The translations under genes were made by a program, and so were the position numbers. From contig NZ_CP019980.1 of NCBI RefSeq assembly GCF_002982115.1, positions 3,604,001 through 3,668,000 of the forward strand: a stretch of DNA of 64,000 nucleotides, read 5' to 3'. A model generated the notes under the pieces. The model did not search any database, had not been told where the DNA came from, and saw only the letters and a list, made by a program, of their open reading frames with translations. The DNA is from Lysinibacillus sphaericus. GTDB lineage: Bacteria > Bacillota > Bacilli > Bacillales_A > Planococcaceae. Shown here piece after piece: positions 1 to 10,593 of the stretch (positions are counted from its first letter, which is position 1; every line of letters begins with the position of its first letter).

Positions 1-313
1 TTACAAGTAACATCGCCTCTAGTTGGCGTAGCATTTTATCACCGCGCCATTGTTTTGCTACTTCTACAGCAGCCCGCTGTAAATTCCCATTATATTCGTT
101 TAATTTCGCTTCAAACATTTCAAAAAGTGTAAATGCATCAGCTACCGACCCTGCAAAGCCTGCCAGCACCTGACCATTAAACAGACGTCTGACCTTCCTT
201 GCAGTTCCTTTCATGACAACCGCATTGCCAAGTGTCACTTGACCATCGCCAGCCATAGCGCACCCGCCGTTATGATGTACCGCAAATATCGTAGTCGCAT
301 GGATTTGTCCCAT
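1..313 (-). CDS. hslV: HslV/ClpQ peptidase subunit (5' part only)
   Basis: Proteolytic subunit of the HslUV (ClpYQ/CodWX) ATP-dependent protease. About 104 N-terminal residues are present and the 3' end runs off the window. The start is the ATG preceded by AAGGAGGAAGG. The protein begins [12 protein letters not shown], continues with the GDGQVT segment and later [10 protein letters not shown], all typical of HslV. The catalytic Thr of classical HslV corresponds to T7, so a six-residue leader must be removed; position 2 is Gly. It lies 22 bp after xerC, as in the codVWXY operon, so hslU and codY would be expected next. Confidence 0.95.
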   Translation of the reverse strand, partial: MGQIHATTIFAVHHNGGCAMAGDGQVTLGNAVVMKGTARKVRRLFNGQVLAGFAGSVADAFTLFEMFEAKLNEYNGNLQRAAVEVAKQWRGDKMLRQLEAMLLV

Positions 314-335
314 TTGCCTTCCTCCTTAGCCTCTA

Positions 336-1235
336 TTATGCCCTTGGATGGGCATTCATATATGTTTGACGAAGATGCTCATTTGTTACATGCGTATAAA
401 CCTGTGTTGAAGTTAAATGCGCGTGGCCCAGTAACTCCTGCACCGTCCGTAAATCCGCGCCATGATTCAGTAAATGTGTAGCAAAAGTATGGCGAAGCAT
501 ATGTGGGTATATTTTCGTATGGAGTGAGGTCTTGTCAATCATTTCATTTAAAATATGACGTACCCCTCGTGGTGTAAGTTCCCCACCACGCATGTTGACA
601 AATAATTGCTCATGATTTGTTTGTTTCATCAAACGTGGACGAGCCTGCTCTATGTAGTGCTGTATAGCCACACTCGCAAATTGACCAAATGGTATAATAC
701 GTTCTTTTCTTCCTTTACCCATTACCCGAACAATAGAATAACGGAAATCTATATCCCCTACCATAATGGATGTGAGCTCACTCACACGAATGCCCGTTGC
801 ATATAATAACTCTAAAATCGCCATATTGCGCAACGATTTCAAATCATCGCCTACATTCGCATCAAAAAGCTGCATTAATTCTTGTTCGTAAAAAAAACTT
901 GGTAAACGTGATTCTTTTTTCGGATGATAGAGCGATCGAAAAGCGCCATCATCCAAGCCGTGCTGTTTATTTAGAAAGCGAAAAAAGGAGCGGATTGATG
1001 AAATCTTCCTTGATACAGAAGTTCTTGCTTTCTTTTCATCGTACAACTTCGTTACATATAGACGTGCATGTATATACTCAACACTAGCTAAATCATTAAC
1101 GCCTTCTGCCTGTAAAAACGCTAAAAAATCCAGTAGGTCTGATTCATATTCTCGCACAGTATGAACAGAGAAGTTTTTTTCTACCTGGATGTAAAGCATA
1201 AACTGTTCAAGTGCTTCTTGGGACGAAACTAACAT
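336..1235 (-). CDS. xerC: Tyrosine recombinase XerC (CodV)
   Basis: Site-specific recombinase that, with XerD, resolves chromosome dimers at dif. It has 299 aa, the usual length. The N-terminal SAM-like core-binding domain covers about residues 5-90 and the catalytic domain about 110-290. The full catalytic set is visible: R150 (ATGIRVSEL), K174, H245 and R248 (HMLRHTFATHLL), H271 and nucleophile Y280 (QVYTH). The ribosome site is weak (GGTGGTG, about 8 nt before ATG). Because trmFO upstream ends in a terminator, xerC probably has its own promoter within 1236-1474, but I could not fix one. Confidence 0.97.
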   Translation of the reverse strand: MLVSSQEALEQFMLYIQVEKNFSVHTVREYESDLLDFLAFLQAEGVNDLASVEYIHARLYVTKLYDEKKARTSVSRKISSIRSFFRFLNKQHGLDDGAFRSLYHPKKESRLPSFFYEQELMQLFDANVGDDLKSLRNMAILELLYATGIRVSELTSIMVGDIDFRYSIVRVMGKGRKERIIPFGQFASVAIQHYIEQARPRLMKQTNHEQLFVNMRGGELTPRGVRHILNEMIDKTSLHTKIYPHMLRHTFATHLLNHGADLRTVQELLGHAHLTSTQVYTHVTNEHLRQTYMNAHPRA

Positions 1236-1474
1236 GAAAGATTCACCACCAATGAATTATTCGTAACCTTCTCTCATTACTATTACCAACAAATTCAAAT
1301 GGTAAAACAATTGCGGCCATCTAAATCAATTTGTTGCTTTAGTAATCTTTAAAAAACATACATATTGACACTATACCTATCTTCGTAATATAGCAAGTGA
1401 AAATGGTTATATTTTGAGAAAATCTCTATACAAAATAATAAAATACGTGTAAATAAGCATTTTGTCTACATAAA

Positions 1475-1512
1475 AGAAAAAGCCTCTAAGAGTATATCAA
1501 CTTTTAGAGGCT
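1475..1512 (-). terminator. Rho-independent terminator after trmFO
   Basis: The arms AGCCTCTAAGAG (1481-1492) and CTTTTAGAGGCT (1501-1512) pair with one mismatch. On the minus strand a T-rich run follows, directly after the trmFO stop. It separates trmFO from xerC-hslV. The rest of the 1236-1520 gap is AT-rich, and I see no gene in it. Confidence 0.85.
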
Positions 1513-1520
1513 TTTGGCAA

Positions 1521-2834
1521 TTAAATTGTTTGTGAATTCACAAAATTTTGAATTGTGCTCATTGCACGTGCAGCATGCATTTCTGCACGTTCTGGTTTTG
1601 AACGACGTCCAGGTGGTAATTCAGGGAATATGCCAAAGTTGACATTCATCGGTTGGAAGTTTTTCGATTGTGCTTCTGTTATATAACGCGCCATACTTCC
1701 TAATGCCGTTTCGAATGGGAAAATAATTGGTTCTTGTCCCAATGCTAAACGTGCCGCATTAATGCCAGCAATTAAACCGCTTCCTGCTGATTCTACATAA
1801 CCTTCTACACCCGTCATTTGACCAGCAAAGAAAATATTTTTTTGTTCACGTAACTGATATGTTTTCTCTAAAACTTTCGGTGAATTAATGAAAGTATTTC
1901 TGTGCATTACACCATAGCGTACGATTTCAACATTTTCTAGTCCAGGAATTAGTTGTAGTACTTCCTTTTGCGGCCCCCACTTTAAGTGCGTTTGGAAACC
2001 TACGATATTGTAAAGGGTACCTGCTGCATCATCTTGGCGCAATTGTACTACCGCATATGGTCGTTTACCTGTTTTTGGATCTTCAAGCCCTACTGGCTTC
2101 ATCGGTCCAAATAACATTGTTTTTTCACCACGAGCTGCCATTACTTCGATTGGCATGCAGCCTTCAAAATAAATTTCTTTTTCAAATTCTTTTAATGGCA
2201 CAACTTCTGCTTCAATCAATGCTTGGCGGAAACGATCGAATTCTTCTTTTGTCATAGGACAGTTTAAATAAGCCGCTTCACCTTTATCATAACGAGATTT
2301 TAAATATACTTTATCCATATCGATGCTATCTTTTTCAATAATTGGTGCAGCTGCATCATAGAAATATAAATAGTCGAGACCTGTTAATCCTTGAATTTTT
2401 TCAGCTAGTGCTTTTGAAGTCAGTGGGCCTGTTGCAATAACCGTAATGCCCTCTGGAATTTCTGTAACTTCTTCATGTATTACTTCCACTAGTGGGTGAT
2501 TTTTTACCGCTTCCGTTACATAGCCTGCAAACTCATGACGGTCAACTGCAAGTGCACCACCTGCTGGTACTGAGCATGCATCAGCTGCTTTTAAAATAAC
2601 AGAGTCTAATAAACGCATTTCTTCTTTAATAACACCTACTGCATTTGTCAGTGTATTAGCACGTAACGAGTTTGAACAAACAAGCTCTGCAAATTTATCA
2701 GTATGGTGGGCAGGTGTTTGTTTAACAGGGCGCATTTCATAAAGTTTAACTTTTACTCCACGTTTAGCAATTTGCCAAGCCGCTTCACTTCCTGCAAGGC
2801 CAGCACCTATTACATTTACAACTAGTTCAGTCAT
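1521..2834 (-). CDS. trmFO: TrmFO, folate-dependent tRNA m5U54 methyltransferase
   Basis: FAD- and methylenetetrahydrofolate-dependent enzyme that makes 5-methyluridine at position 54 of tRNA (formerly Gid). It has 437 aa, full length. The N-terminal dinucleotide-binding motif [11 protein letters not shown] is at residues 10-20. The two family cysteines are present: C53 (LVCSNS) and the catalytic C226 (YFEGCMPIE). A C-terminal FAD-contact segment reads [16 protein letters not shown]. It starts 18 bp after topA and is probably co-transcribed with it, as in B. subtilis. Confidence 0.97.
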   Translation of the reverse strand: MTELVVNVIGAGLAGSEAAWQIAKRGVKVKLYEMRPVKQTPAHHTDKFAELVCSNSLRANTLTNAVGVIKEEMRLLDSVILKAADACSVPAGGALAVDRHEFAGYVTEAVKNHPLVEVIHEEVTEIPEGITVIATGPLTSKALAEKIQGLTGLDYLYFYDAAAPIIEKDSIDMDKVYLKSRYDKGEAAYLNCPMTKEEFDRFRQALIEAEVVPLKEFEKEIYFEGCMPIEVMAARGEKTMLFGPMKPVGLEDPKTGKRPYAVVQLRQDDAAGTLYNIVGFQTHLKWGPQKEVLQLIPGLENVEIVRYGVMHRNTFINSPKVLEKTYQLREQKNIFFAGQMTGVEGYVESAGSGLIAGINAARLALGQEPIIFPFETALGSMARYITEAQSKNFQPMNVNFGIFPELPPGRRSKPERAEMHAARAMSTIQNFVNSQTI

Positions 2835-2852
2835 GTTCTTACCATCTTCCTA

Positions 2853-4931
2853 TCATTGTGTTGGTGTCTCTTCATAGTCACATTTCGTACACTGAATTTG
2901 TACACCTTTTTTTAATTTTTTCTCTACTAATAATGCACTACATTTCGGGCATGGTCTACTAATCGGTTTATCCCATGATACAAATTCGCATTCTGGATAT
3001 TGATTACATCCATAAAATAAACGCTTTGTTTTACTTTTACGCTCAACAATTTCACCTGTTTCACAAGAAGGGCATTTAACCCCGATTGGCTTCATAATTG
3101 CTTTTGTATTTCGGCAATCTGGGAAGTTCGAGCAAGCCATAAATTTTCCATAGCGCCCCAGTTTGAATACCATTGGTGAACCACATTTTTCGCAATCCTC
3201 GCCAGCCGGTTCATCTTTAATTACTACTTTCTCCATTTCAGCATCCGCATGCTTGACATGAACTTCAAAGTCTTTATAAAAATCATCGATTACTTCAACC
3301 CATTTACGACTACCTTCTTCAACATCATCGAGATCTTGTTCCATTTTTGCTGTAAATTCGATATTGATGATATCAGGGAAAAATTCCAGCATTTGTTGGT
3401 GGACAATTTCACCTAGCTCTGTCGGCATAAATCTTTTGGCATCAAGCACAACATAGCCGCGGCGTTGAATTGTATCGAGGGTCGGTGCATATGTCGACGG
3501 TCGTCCTATTCCTAACTCTTCCATTGTTTTCACAAGACGCGCTTCTGAATAACGCGGTGGAGGCTGTGTAAAGTGTTGCTTCGGTTCGATTTCAAGTGAT
3601 GTCACCTGATCGCCGATTTCCATTTCCGGTAGAAGTTTCGTCGTTTCTTCTGTTTGATCATCTGTACCTTCAATATAGAGTTTCATAAATCCGGCAAATT
3701 TGACCTGTGAACCGTTTGCACGGAATAAAGCATCATTATTCTGAAGATCTACAGCCACTGTATCTAAAACAGCAGGGGCCATTTGACTCGCAATAAAGCG
3801 CTCCCAAATCAAACGGTATAAGCGTAGCTGATCGCGACTAAGCACTGTTTTTAACTCATCCGGTGTTCGCATCGTACTTGTTGGACGAATGGCTTCATGG
3901 GCATCTTGCGCATTCGATGCTTTTTTGGCCTGCTTTGTTTCTGTCGAGATATATTCTTTCCCATACTTTGTCTCAATATAAGAAACCGCTTCCGCTTTTG
4001 CAGTTTCAGATATACGTGTTGAATCTGTACGCATGTACGTGATTAAACCTACTGTACCTTCTTTTTTACCAATATCAATACCTTCATACAATTGCTGTGC
4101 CAGCATCATCGTTTTCTTCGCACGGAAATTTAACTTTCGCGCTGCTTCTTGTTGTAAAGAAGATGTCGTAAAAGCAGGCGCAGCATTTCGTTTACGTTCT
4201 TTTTTCGTCACATTGACAACTTCAAATGCTGTACCTTTGACATTTTTTAAAATCGACTTTACTTGCTCTTCATTCGATAATTTGATTTTTTCTTTGCCGT
4301 TACCGTAATACAGTGCATCGAATGTCTTTTTGCCCTTTTCAAAAGAGCCTTCAATCGTCCAATACTCTTCTGGTTGGAAGTTTTTAATTTCATTCTCACG
4401 ATCAATGATCATACGAAGTGCAACCGATTGTACGCGACCTGCTGATAAGCCCTTCTTTACTTTTTTCCAAAGAATTGGGCTTATATTATAGCCTACTAGA
4501 CGATCTAACATCCGACGTGTTTGTTGAGCATCCACTAAGTCCATATTTATGGCACGTGGGTTTTTAAAGGAATCTAAAATCGCGTCTTTTGTAATTTCAT
4601 TAAAAACAACTCGACAGTCTGAATTAATATCAATATTTAATGCCGTCGCAAGGTGCCAAGCAATCGCTTCTCCCTCGCGGTCTGGATCGGCCGCTAGATA
4701 GACTTTCTTCACTTTTTTAGCCGCAGACTTCAGTTCCTGTAAAACAGGTCCTTTTCCGCGAATTGTAATATATTTAGGTTCGTAATTATTTTCAGTATCT
4801 ACACCCATTTGACTTCGTGGTAAGTCACGCACATGTCCAACAGATGCTTTTACTTTATATTTTTTTCCTAAATAACGTTCAATTGTTTTTGCTTTTGCTG
4901 GTGATTCTACAATCACTAAATAATCCGCCAT
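2853..4931 (-). CDS. topA: DNA topoisomerase I
   Basis: Type IA topoisomerase that relaxes negative supercoils. It has 692 aa. The N-terminal TOPRIM domain carries the DPDREGE metal motif at residues 82-88. The active-site tyrosine is Y299 in [12 protein letters not shown]. Three C-terminal four-cysteine zinc modules follow, at about residues 580-690 ([30 protein letters not shown]). The start ATG follows AAGGGGGAG. It sits between dprA and trmFO, the standard Bacillales order. Confidence 0.98.
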   Translation of the reverse strand: MADYLVIVESPAKAKTIERYLGKKYKVKASVGHVRDLPRSQMGVDTENNYEPKYITIRGKGPVLQELKSAAKKVKKVYLAADPDREGEAIAWHLATALNIDINSDCRVVFNEITKDAILDSFKNPRAINMDLVDAQQTRRMLDRLVGYNISPILWKKVKKGLSAGRVQSVALRMIIDRENEIKNFQPEEYWTIEGSFEKGKKTFDALYYGNGKEKIKLSNEEQVKSILKNVKGTAFEVVNVTKKERKRNAAPAFTTSSLQQEAARKLNFRAKKTMMLAQQLYEGIDIGKKEGTVGLITYMRTDSTRISETAKAEAVSYIETKYGKEYISTETKQAKKASNAQDAHEAIRPTSTMRTPDELKTVLSRDQLRLYRLIWERFIASQMAPAVLDTVAVDLQNNDALFRANGSQVKFAGFMKLYIEGTDDQTEETTKLLPEMEIGDQVTSLEIEPKQHFTQPPPRYSEARLVKTMEELGIGRPSTYAPTLDTIQRRGYVVLDAKRFMPTELGEIVHQQMLEFFPDIINIEFTAKMEQDLDDVEEGSRKWVEVIDDFYKDFEVHVKHADAEMEKVVIKDEPAGEDCEKCGSPMVFKLGRYGKFMACSNFPDCRNTKAIMKPIGVKCPSCETGEIVERKSKTKRLFYGCNQYPECEFVSWDKPISRPCPKCSALLVEKKLKKGVQIQCTKCDYEETPTQ

Positions 4932-5022
4932 CTATGTCTCCCCCTTAGCGAGGTCTATTGCTAATTTTTTAAGTTACCTGTTGCAAAATGTATAACAGAT
5001 TTTAAGATAATGCAACTTTTTT

Positions 5023-5919
5023 TCAATTTTTGCTAGAAAAGAGCGAAAGTGTTTCAACGATTTGGTGACCATCGCACACGGGTATAGCTCCTTCTATAAG
5101 TAATTTATTTGTCCCTTTTGACTGCTCTTTATTAATCGGTCCGGGAACGACAAATACATCTTTGCCTTGCTCTAATGCGCATTCTGTCGTAATTAACGTC
5201 CCACTTTTTAGCGCAGCCTCCGTGACAACGATTGCTTGAGTCAGACCACTTATTAGCCGGTTACGCATAGGAAATTGCCATTTTGCCGGTCGCATATAAG
5301 GTGGATACTCTGTAACAAGTAAATGGTTTTCTGCCATGTGCTGAGCAAGTGCTTGGTTTTCCTTAGGATAGACATAATGAAAACCATGACCTAACACGGC
5401 AATTGTTTGTCCACCAAATTTAATCGTCGCTTCATGAGCCATTGTATCAGCACCTCGTGCAAGCCCACTGACAACCGTATATTCGTGCGCAACAAGCGGA
5501 GGGACGATTAAGTCCATTGCCGTTCTTGTATAGGCTGTAGCCTTTCTAGAGCCTATTATAGCTATCCGTTTATCTCTTGCTAGCAGAGCAGACTGACCTT
5601 TCACATACAATACAGTAGGTGGACTAGGTATTTCAAATAATTGCGCCGGGAAATATGGGTGATTAAATGGTATGGGGAAAATATTTGCTTGTGCGTAAGC
5701 CTCTTCAAATGGCAAGTGTCGAACACGTTGAAAATTCCGAATCATTAGCAGCGCTTTTTGCCATGTTATTTGCAATACACCCGCAATCTCTTCAGGGTGC
5801 GCTTCTTCAAAATAACTCAATACATCCACCGGGGACAATAATTGTTGAAGTTTTTGGAGTGGTAATGGATATATATAATGCATAGCTAGTAATCTCTGTG
5901 TATCTACTGAGAAAATCAT
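5023..5919 (-). CDS. dprA: DNA-processing protein DprA (Smf)
   Basis: Protects incoming single-stranded DNA and loads RecA during natural transformation. It has 298 aa. A helical N-terminal region covers about 1-80. The Rossmann-type DNA_processg_A domain follows, with IIGSRKATAYT, SGLARGADTMAHEA, GGQTIAVLGHG and TEAALKSGTLITTECALEQG. The C-terminal winged-helix domain of longer DprA proteins is absent, as in B. subtilis. The start ATG follows AAAGGAGG. A terminator after sucD lies upstream, so dprA likely has its own promoter. Confidence 0.96.
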   Translation of the reverse strand: MIFSVDTQRLLAMHYIYPLPLQKLQQLLSPVDVLSYFEEAHPEEIAGVLQITWQKALLMIRNFQRVRHLPFEEAYAQANIFPIPFNHPYFPAQLFEIPSPPTVLYVKGQSALLARDKRIAIIGSRKATAYTRTAMDLIVPPLVAHEYTVVSGLARGADTMAHEATIKFGGQTIAVLGHGFHYVYPKENQALAQHMAENHLLVTEYPPYMRPAKWQFPMRNRLISGLTQAIVVTEAALKSGTLITTECALEQGKDVFVVPGPINKEQSKGTNKLLIEGAIPVCDGHQIVETLSLFSSKN

Positions 5920-5998
5920 TTAAAAACCTCCTTTATAATAGAAGAAATTAAATGACCGCAATTGTTATTTCAGCACAAAAAAATAGAATATGACCCGT

Positions 5999-6083
5999 CC
6001 TGTAGCTTCGCCTTGTCGACTTTTGTTGTGTGCGTTTAGCATGTAACTGTACAAACACCGCCGTTTGTAAAGCTACGAACAGG
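5999..6083. other. Inverted-repeat-bounded structured segment
   Basis: The outer arms CCTG-TAGCTT (5999-6008) and AAGCTA-CGAA-CAGG (6070-6083) can pair. Inside them is a second perfect stem, ACAAAC (6051-6056) with GTTTGT (6063-6068). It lies between the sucD terminator and dprA and matches no RNA family I recognise. It could be part of a dprA leader or a decayed repeat element. Confidence 0.4.
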
Positions 6084-6104
6084 TTTACCATCTACCGAGA
6101 CAGA

Positions 6105-6134
6105 GAAAAAGATGTAGCCACAATGTGCTACATC
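6105..6134 (-). terminator. Terminator of sucCD
   Basis: Arms GATGTAGC (6111-6118) and GCTACATC (6127-6134), extended by ACA/TGT inside. On the minus strand the stem is followed by TTTTT. It lies 8 bp after the sucD stop codon. Confidence 0.85.
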
Positions 6135-6141
6135 TTCCATT

Positions 6142-7044
6142 TTAATGGGTTTTACATTTTTCGTATAGCCCTTTTTCTTTAATTACCTTAATAAGTGTTT
6201 CGCCGATAACAGAAGGTGTTTCAGCAACTTCAATACCAGCTTCGTTCATTGCTTTAATTTTTTCAGCAGCCGTTCCTTTACCGCCAGAAATAATGGCACC
6301 TGCATGTCCCATACGTTTCCCTGGAGGTGCTGTTTGTCCACCAATAAAGCCAACAACCGGCTTTGTCATATTTGCTTTAATCCACTCAGCTGCTTCTTCT
6401 TCAGCAGTACCACCAATTTCCCCAATCATGACAACTGCATATGTTTCAGGGTCATTGTTGAATGCTTCAAGGGCATCGATAAAGTTAGTCCCATTTACAG
6501 GGTCTCCTCCGATACCTACAGCCGTTGTTTGACCAATACCAGCTTGCGTCAATTGGTGTACCGCTTCATACGTTAATGTGCCAGAACGTGAAACTACACC
6601 AACATGCCCTTTTGTATGAATATAACCAGGCATAATACCAATCTTACACTCATCAGCCGTAATAACACCTGGACAGTTTGGACCAACTAGGCGTGTTTTT
6701 TTGCCTTCCATAAAGCGTTTAACCTTCACCATGTCAAGGACAGGAATATGTTCTGTAATACAAATTGTTAATTCTAGCTCAGCATCAACAGCTTCTAAAA
6801 TGGCATCTGCTGCAAAAGGTGCTGGTACATAAATAACCGATGTTGTTGCACCTGTTGCTGCTACAGCCTCAGCTACAGTATTGAACACAGGTACGCCTTC
6901 AATTTCAAGACCTCCCTTACCAGGTGTTACGCCTGCTACGATTTTTGTACCATAATCAAGCATCTGCTTCGTATGGAATAGCGCTGTTTCGCCTGTAATC
7001 CCTTGTACAATTACCTTTGTATCTTTATTAATAAATACAGCCAT
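6142..7044 (-). CDS. sucD: Succinyl-CoA synthetase alpha subunit
   Basis: Alpha subunit of the TCA-cycle enzyme that interconverts succinyl-CoA and succinate with substrate-level phosphorylation. It has 300 aa. The N-terminal CoA-binding Rossmann domain includes [14 protein letters not shown] and VGPNCPGVI. The phosphohistidine is H247 in [11 protein letters not shown]. It lies 17 bp after sucC and is co-transcribed with it. A strong terminator follows directly, so sucCD forms its own unit within the cluster. Confidence 0.98.
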   Translation of the reverse strand: MAVFINKDTKVIVQGITGETALFHTKQMLDYGTKIVAGVTPGKGGLEIEGVPVFNTVAEAVAATGATTSVIYVPAPFAADAILEAVDAELELTICITEHIPVLDMVKVKRFMEGKKTRLVGPNCPGVITADECKIGIMPGYIHTKGHVGVVSRSGTLTYEAVHQLTQAGIGQTTAVGIGGDPVNGTNFIDALEAFNNDPETYAVVMIGEIGGTAEEEAAEWIKANMTKPVVGFIGGQTAPPGKRMGHAGAIISGGKGTAAEKIKAMNEAGIEVAETPSVIGETLIKVIKEKGLYEKCKTH

Positions 7045-7061
7045 TGTTCTCCCTGCCTTCC

Positions 7062-8222
7062 TTAGCCTACTAGTCCCACAATTTTTTGTGCACCGTCAGC
7101 CATTGAGTCTGCTGCCACGATGTTTAAACCTGATGCATTTAAGATTTCTTTACCAAGCTCTACGTTTGTACCTTCTAAACGTACTACTAACGGTACAGAT
7201 AAACCGATTTCTTTGGCTGCTGTTACTACACCATCAGCGATAATGTTACACTTCATAATGCCGCCGAAAATATTAACGAAAATACCTTTTACATTTGAGT
7301 CAGAAAGGATAATTTTGAAAGCTTCTGTTACTTTCTCTGCTGTTGCGCCGCCCCCTACATCAAGGAAGTTAGCGGGGCTACCGCCATAGTAACTAATTGT
7401 ATCCATCGTTGCCATTGCTAGACCCGCACCATTTACCATACAGCCAATGTTGCCATCTAGTGAAATATAGCTAAGATCATATTTCGATGCTTCGATTTCT
7501 TTTGGATCTTCTTCATCAAAATCGCGTAATTCGACAATATCTTTATGACGATACAACGCATTGGCATCAAAATTAAATTTAGCATCTAGTGCTACAACCT
7601 CTCCTTGTCCAGTGACAACAAGTGGATTAATTTCTACTATTGAAGCATCTTTGTCGATAAATGCTTGATATAAACCTAACATTAATTTAACAGCTTTCCC
7701 TACTAGGTTTGCTGGAATATTCATATTAAACGCCATACGACGTGCTTGGAAGCTTGTTAGTCCAATTACTGGATCAACAACTTCTTTGAAGATTTTTTCT
7801 GGATTTGTTTCAGCTACTTCTTCAATATCCATACCGCCTTCTTCTGAACCCATAAATGTTACACGAGAAGTAGCGCGGTCTAATACTAAACTTAAATAAT
7901 ACTCTTTTTGGATATCAGAGCCCTCTTCAATATACAAGCGTTTTACTTCTTTACCTTCTGGACCTGTTTGATGAGTTACTAAAATTTTACCTAATAACTC
8001 TTTTGCGTATGTACGCACCTCATCAAGGTTTTTTGCGATTTTGACACCACCAGCTTTACCGCGTCCACCTGCATGAATTTGCGCCTTGACCACGGTTACA
8101 TTTGAGCCAAGTTCCTTCGCTACCTTCACTGCCTCATCAGGGGAAAAAGCAACTTTTCCATTGGGTACTGCAACACCATATTTTCTCAGAATCTCTTTCC
8201 CTTGATATTCATGGATATTCAT
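7062..8222 (-). CDS. sucC: Succinyl-CoA synthetase beta subunit
   Basis: Nucleotide-binding beta subunit, 386 aa from the chosen start. An ATP-grasp N-terminal domain ([17 protein letters not shown], then [15 protein letters not shown]) precedes the CoA-ligase domain ([15 protein letters not shown]). An in-frame ATG 18 bp upstream exists. I chose the ATG at 8222 because it is preceded by GGGAGG at 7 nt and matches the family N-terminus. The 140-bp gap upstream (8223-8362) should hold the sucCD promoter. Confidence 0.98.
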   Translation of the reverse strand: MNIHEYQGKEILRKYGVAVPNGKVAFSPDEAVKVAKELGSNVTVVKAQIHAGGRGKAGGVKIAKNLDEVRTYAKELLGKILVTHQTGPEGKEVKRLYIEEGSDIQKEYYLSLVLDRATSRVTFMGSEEGGMDIEEVAETNPEKIFKEVVDPVIGLTSFQARRMAFNMNIPANLVGKAVKLMLGLYQAFIDKDASIVEINPLVVTGQGEVVALDAKFNFDANALYRHKDIVELRDFDEEDPKEIEASKYDLSYISLDGNIGCMVNGAGLAMATMDTISYYGGSPANFLDVGGGATAEKVTEAFKIILSDSNVKGIFVNIFGGIMKCNIIADGVVTAAKEIGLSVPLVVRLEGTNVELGKEILNASGLNIVAADSMADGAQKIVGLVG

Positions 8223-8362
8223 AATACATCCTCCCATCAAACATTTGCATAAAATTGTTTTACTAACATAATCTATTCTAACGAAAGATTCTGATAAAGT
8301 CTACACTTTGTCTTTTGTTCGAATTTTATCTAAAATTATGACGTTTTCTTCTACTTCGTGTA

Positions 8363-8686
8363 CTAAAACAGAGAATTCTTGAAATCAGAATTCTTTATTT
8401 TTTCTATATTTTTGCTATGTTGTTGGTCTAGATGATAAATAAAAGCAAACACTTCAGCCACCGCTTGATATAATTCTTCAGGTATTGACTCATTTAAATC
8501 TAATTGTCCAAGTAATTGAACAAGATTCGGATCCTCATATATCGGCACATCATGTTCACTTGCACGGGCCAATATATTTTCAGCCACTTTCCCTTTTCCT
8601 TTTGCTACGACAGATGGGCTATCAAATTGTCCTTGTTTATAAGTGAGGGCAATCGCTTCTTTACGCGTCTTTTTTTCTTCACTCAT
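8363..8686 (-). CDS. ylqH: FlhB C-terminal-domain-like protein (YlqH type)
   Basis: Small 107-aa protein resembling the cytoplasmic C-terminal domain of FlhB/EscU, the flagellar type III export switch. Visible family features are KEAIALTYKQG near the start, AENILARASEHDVPIYEDP and the C-terminal helix SIPEELYQAVAEVFAFIYHLDQ. The membrane part of FlhB is absent. The self-cleavage motif NPTH is also missing (KEAI in its place). It overlaps the upstream ylqG-like gene by 4 bp (ATGA). The function is unknown. Confidence 0.85.
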   Translation of the reverse strand: MSEEKKTRKEAIALTYKQGQFDSPSVVAKGKGKVAENILARASEHDVPIYEDPNLVQLLGQLDLNESIPEELYQAVAEVFAFIYHLDQQHSKNIEKIKNSDFKNSLF

Positions 8687-10578
8687 ATGCGGAAATCCAC
8701 CCCACTAATTTCCTCCTGCTGTTGTACTACAGGGGTTGTTTTTTCAAGTTGAGCTTTTTCAAATTGTTTAATAAAGACTCCCGATAGCTGATAATTTTTT
8801 TTTGCAAGCCCTAATTTCAATGCTGTTTTTAGAGGTTCTGCCTGAAAATCAATATCTGAATTTTCATTAAATACTGTGACAGTGACGACACGATTTTGAA
8901 CTTGCATATCAATTACGGTTTCTTTCATTGACTCCATTTGTAAATAAAACAATATTCGTGCGTAGTTGGCATCAATCTTTCCGTCTTCTTTCATACGCCC
9001 ATTCCATTGTAACGTGGCATCCATTTTCTTTCCAAAAAATTCAAGGGGCACTTGCATCACGAGCTGGTGTTGATGACCATTTTCTCCTGACACAAGTTGC
9101 ATCCCATTCATGCGTGTCATTAACAGTTCAGCTGCTTCCCTTAGTTGTGGCGTTATTTGAGCTTCTTGAAGCAATGTATGAAGCTGTGGTTTTAATTGGT
9201 GTGCAATTGCTTGCAAATCCGCTGATTTACTACTAAGCGTAGCCTCGTAACTAATGCCTAAACTTTTCAATACCGTTTTAAGGGCATGCTCCATCGCTTT
9301 ACTATCCATTGAATTTCGTACATGTGCATCAGCTTCTGTAAGCATGCGTTGAATAGTTGGTTGTGGTGCCTCCGTACTTTGTTTTACAAGATTTCGCATC
9401 AGCGCGTCATTTTGTACTGGAATTGTCGACTCTTGCTTAAACAGTGATAATAAATGTTCTTTTACAGAAAGCGCATTACCATCTTGCGTAAATAACCGTT
9501 CGGGTGCATTGTGAGCGAACGCTTTGATTAGTTGTTCTTGCATTTGCTTCGCAAAAATTTCCAATGTTTGTTTATTAGTTGGTAATTGGTTAAATCGATC
9601 AATCATTTGGTTCAGCTGTTGCTTTTGCTCATTGCTCAATAAATTTTGGCTCGCTGTCCAAGATTTTAGCTGTTCAATAAGCTGTTGCTTATTTTCTGGT
9701 TTTGTTGCTAAAATTGTTTGGATTACTTGGCCAGCCTGCTGAAGTTGACCTTGTTGCACAGCTTTTGCTTCATTTAGAGACGACCAATTTTGTAAAGTTG
9801 CTTGTTGCGGTAAAATACCCGCTTCTTTTAATAGAGTTAAAGCTTGTAATCGTTCACTTGTTGATGCTGCGTTATTAGTTAAAAGTTGAATCGATTTTGC
9901 GAGCAGTAACGTACCTGTTTCTGCCTCGAAGGGTTTTGCAATCGCTAACACTTGTTGCATCAAATTTTGTTTCACATTGGGTTGTAATGCTGTATCCTTC
10001 GCTAATAACTGTGTAAAATTATCCATTATTGCCGACATACCAGATGTTTTTTGCCCACTAACAAGTGCTTGAAATACATCTTGCGTCATTGGCATTTTTA
10101 GCTCAACCATTTTTTGAAGCGCTTGTAAGGCATCCATCTTTGTCACACCTTCAGGCAATGCCTTCATCCACATTTCAGCTTGCATAAGTTGCTCTTTAGA
10201 AATCGGTATTTGAGCCTTAATAAAGTGCGCTAACACCTGTTGCATTTCTGACGTTTTTGGCAAATTCATCGAATCTAGTAGCTGATTTATTTGTTGGTTT
10301 GTAGAAACCTCTTGCCCCATCGGTCCTGTAACAACTTTTAACTCTGTTTGAGGGCTTGTCCCTGTTACTTGAAAGAAATGGGCATCCCCTGCTTTTAGCG
10401 GTACTTCCAGTTTAGCAATCAGTTTTTGATTGCCTACTTGGACCTCTGCCGTTTGATCTGGATATAATTGTTTAATCGTGCCATGAAATACTTGTCCTTG
10501 CTTTAATGCCAGCGGTTGATTTGCTGGAGTTAAAGTAGTTTGTTGCATTTGTATTGGATTAAACGATGTTGCTGTCAT
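8683..10578 (-). CDS. ylqG: Large glutamine-rich protein of YlqG type, FliK-like C-terminus
   Basis: A 631-aa soluble protein of unknown function. The long central part is helical and rich in Gln, Leu and Ala. The last ~130 residues (about 500-600: QLVMQVPLEFFGKKMDATLQ, then ARILFYLQME) resemble the Flg_hook C-terminal domain of FliK hook-length proteins, on pattern only. It has no signal peptide or membrane segment. Its 4-bp overlap with the FlhB-like gene repeats the FliK-FlhB pairing of export apparatus, but no other flagellar gene is nearby. Synteny matches B. subtilis ylqG. Confidence 0.75.
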   Translation of the reverse strand: MTATSFNPIQMQQTTLTPANQPLALKQGQVFHGTIKQLYPDQTAEVQVGNQKLIAKLEVPLKAGDAHFFQVTGTSPQTELKVVTGPMGQEVSTNQQINQLLDSMNLPKTSEMQQVLAHFIKAQIPISKEQLMQAEMWMKALPEGVTKMDALQALQKMVELKMPMTQDVFQALVSGQKTSGMSAIMDNFTQLLAKDTALQPNVKQNLMQQVLAIAKPFEAETGTLLLAKSIQLLTNNAASTSERLQALTLLKEAGILPQQATLQNWSSLNEAKAVQQGQLQQAGQVIQTILATKPENKQQLIEQLKSWTASQNLLSNEQKQQLNQMIDRFNQLPTNKQTLEIFAKQMQEQLIKAFAHNAPERLFTQDGNALSVKEHLLSLFKQESTIPVQNDALMRNLVKQSTEAPQPTIQRMLTEADAHVRNSMDSKAMEHALKTVLKSLGISYEATLSSKSADLQAIAHQLKPQLHTLLQEAQITPQLREAAELLMTRMNGMQLVSGENGHQHQLVMQVPLEFFGKKMDATLQWNGRMKEDGKIDANYARILFYLQMESMKETVIDMQVQNRVVTVTVFNENSDIDFQAEPLKTALKLGLAKKNYQLSGVFIKQFEKAQLEKTTPVVQQQEEISGVDFRI

Positions 10579-10593
10579 CTAATTACTCCTTTC

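Noticed and set aside
1365-1393. TTGACA-N17-ATATAG on the plus strand between xerC and trmFO
   Set aside because: The -10 is poor and it would drive antisense transcription into the trmFO terminator. I see no plus-strand gene to serve.
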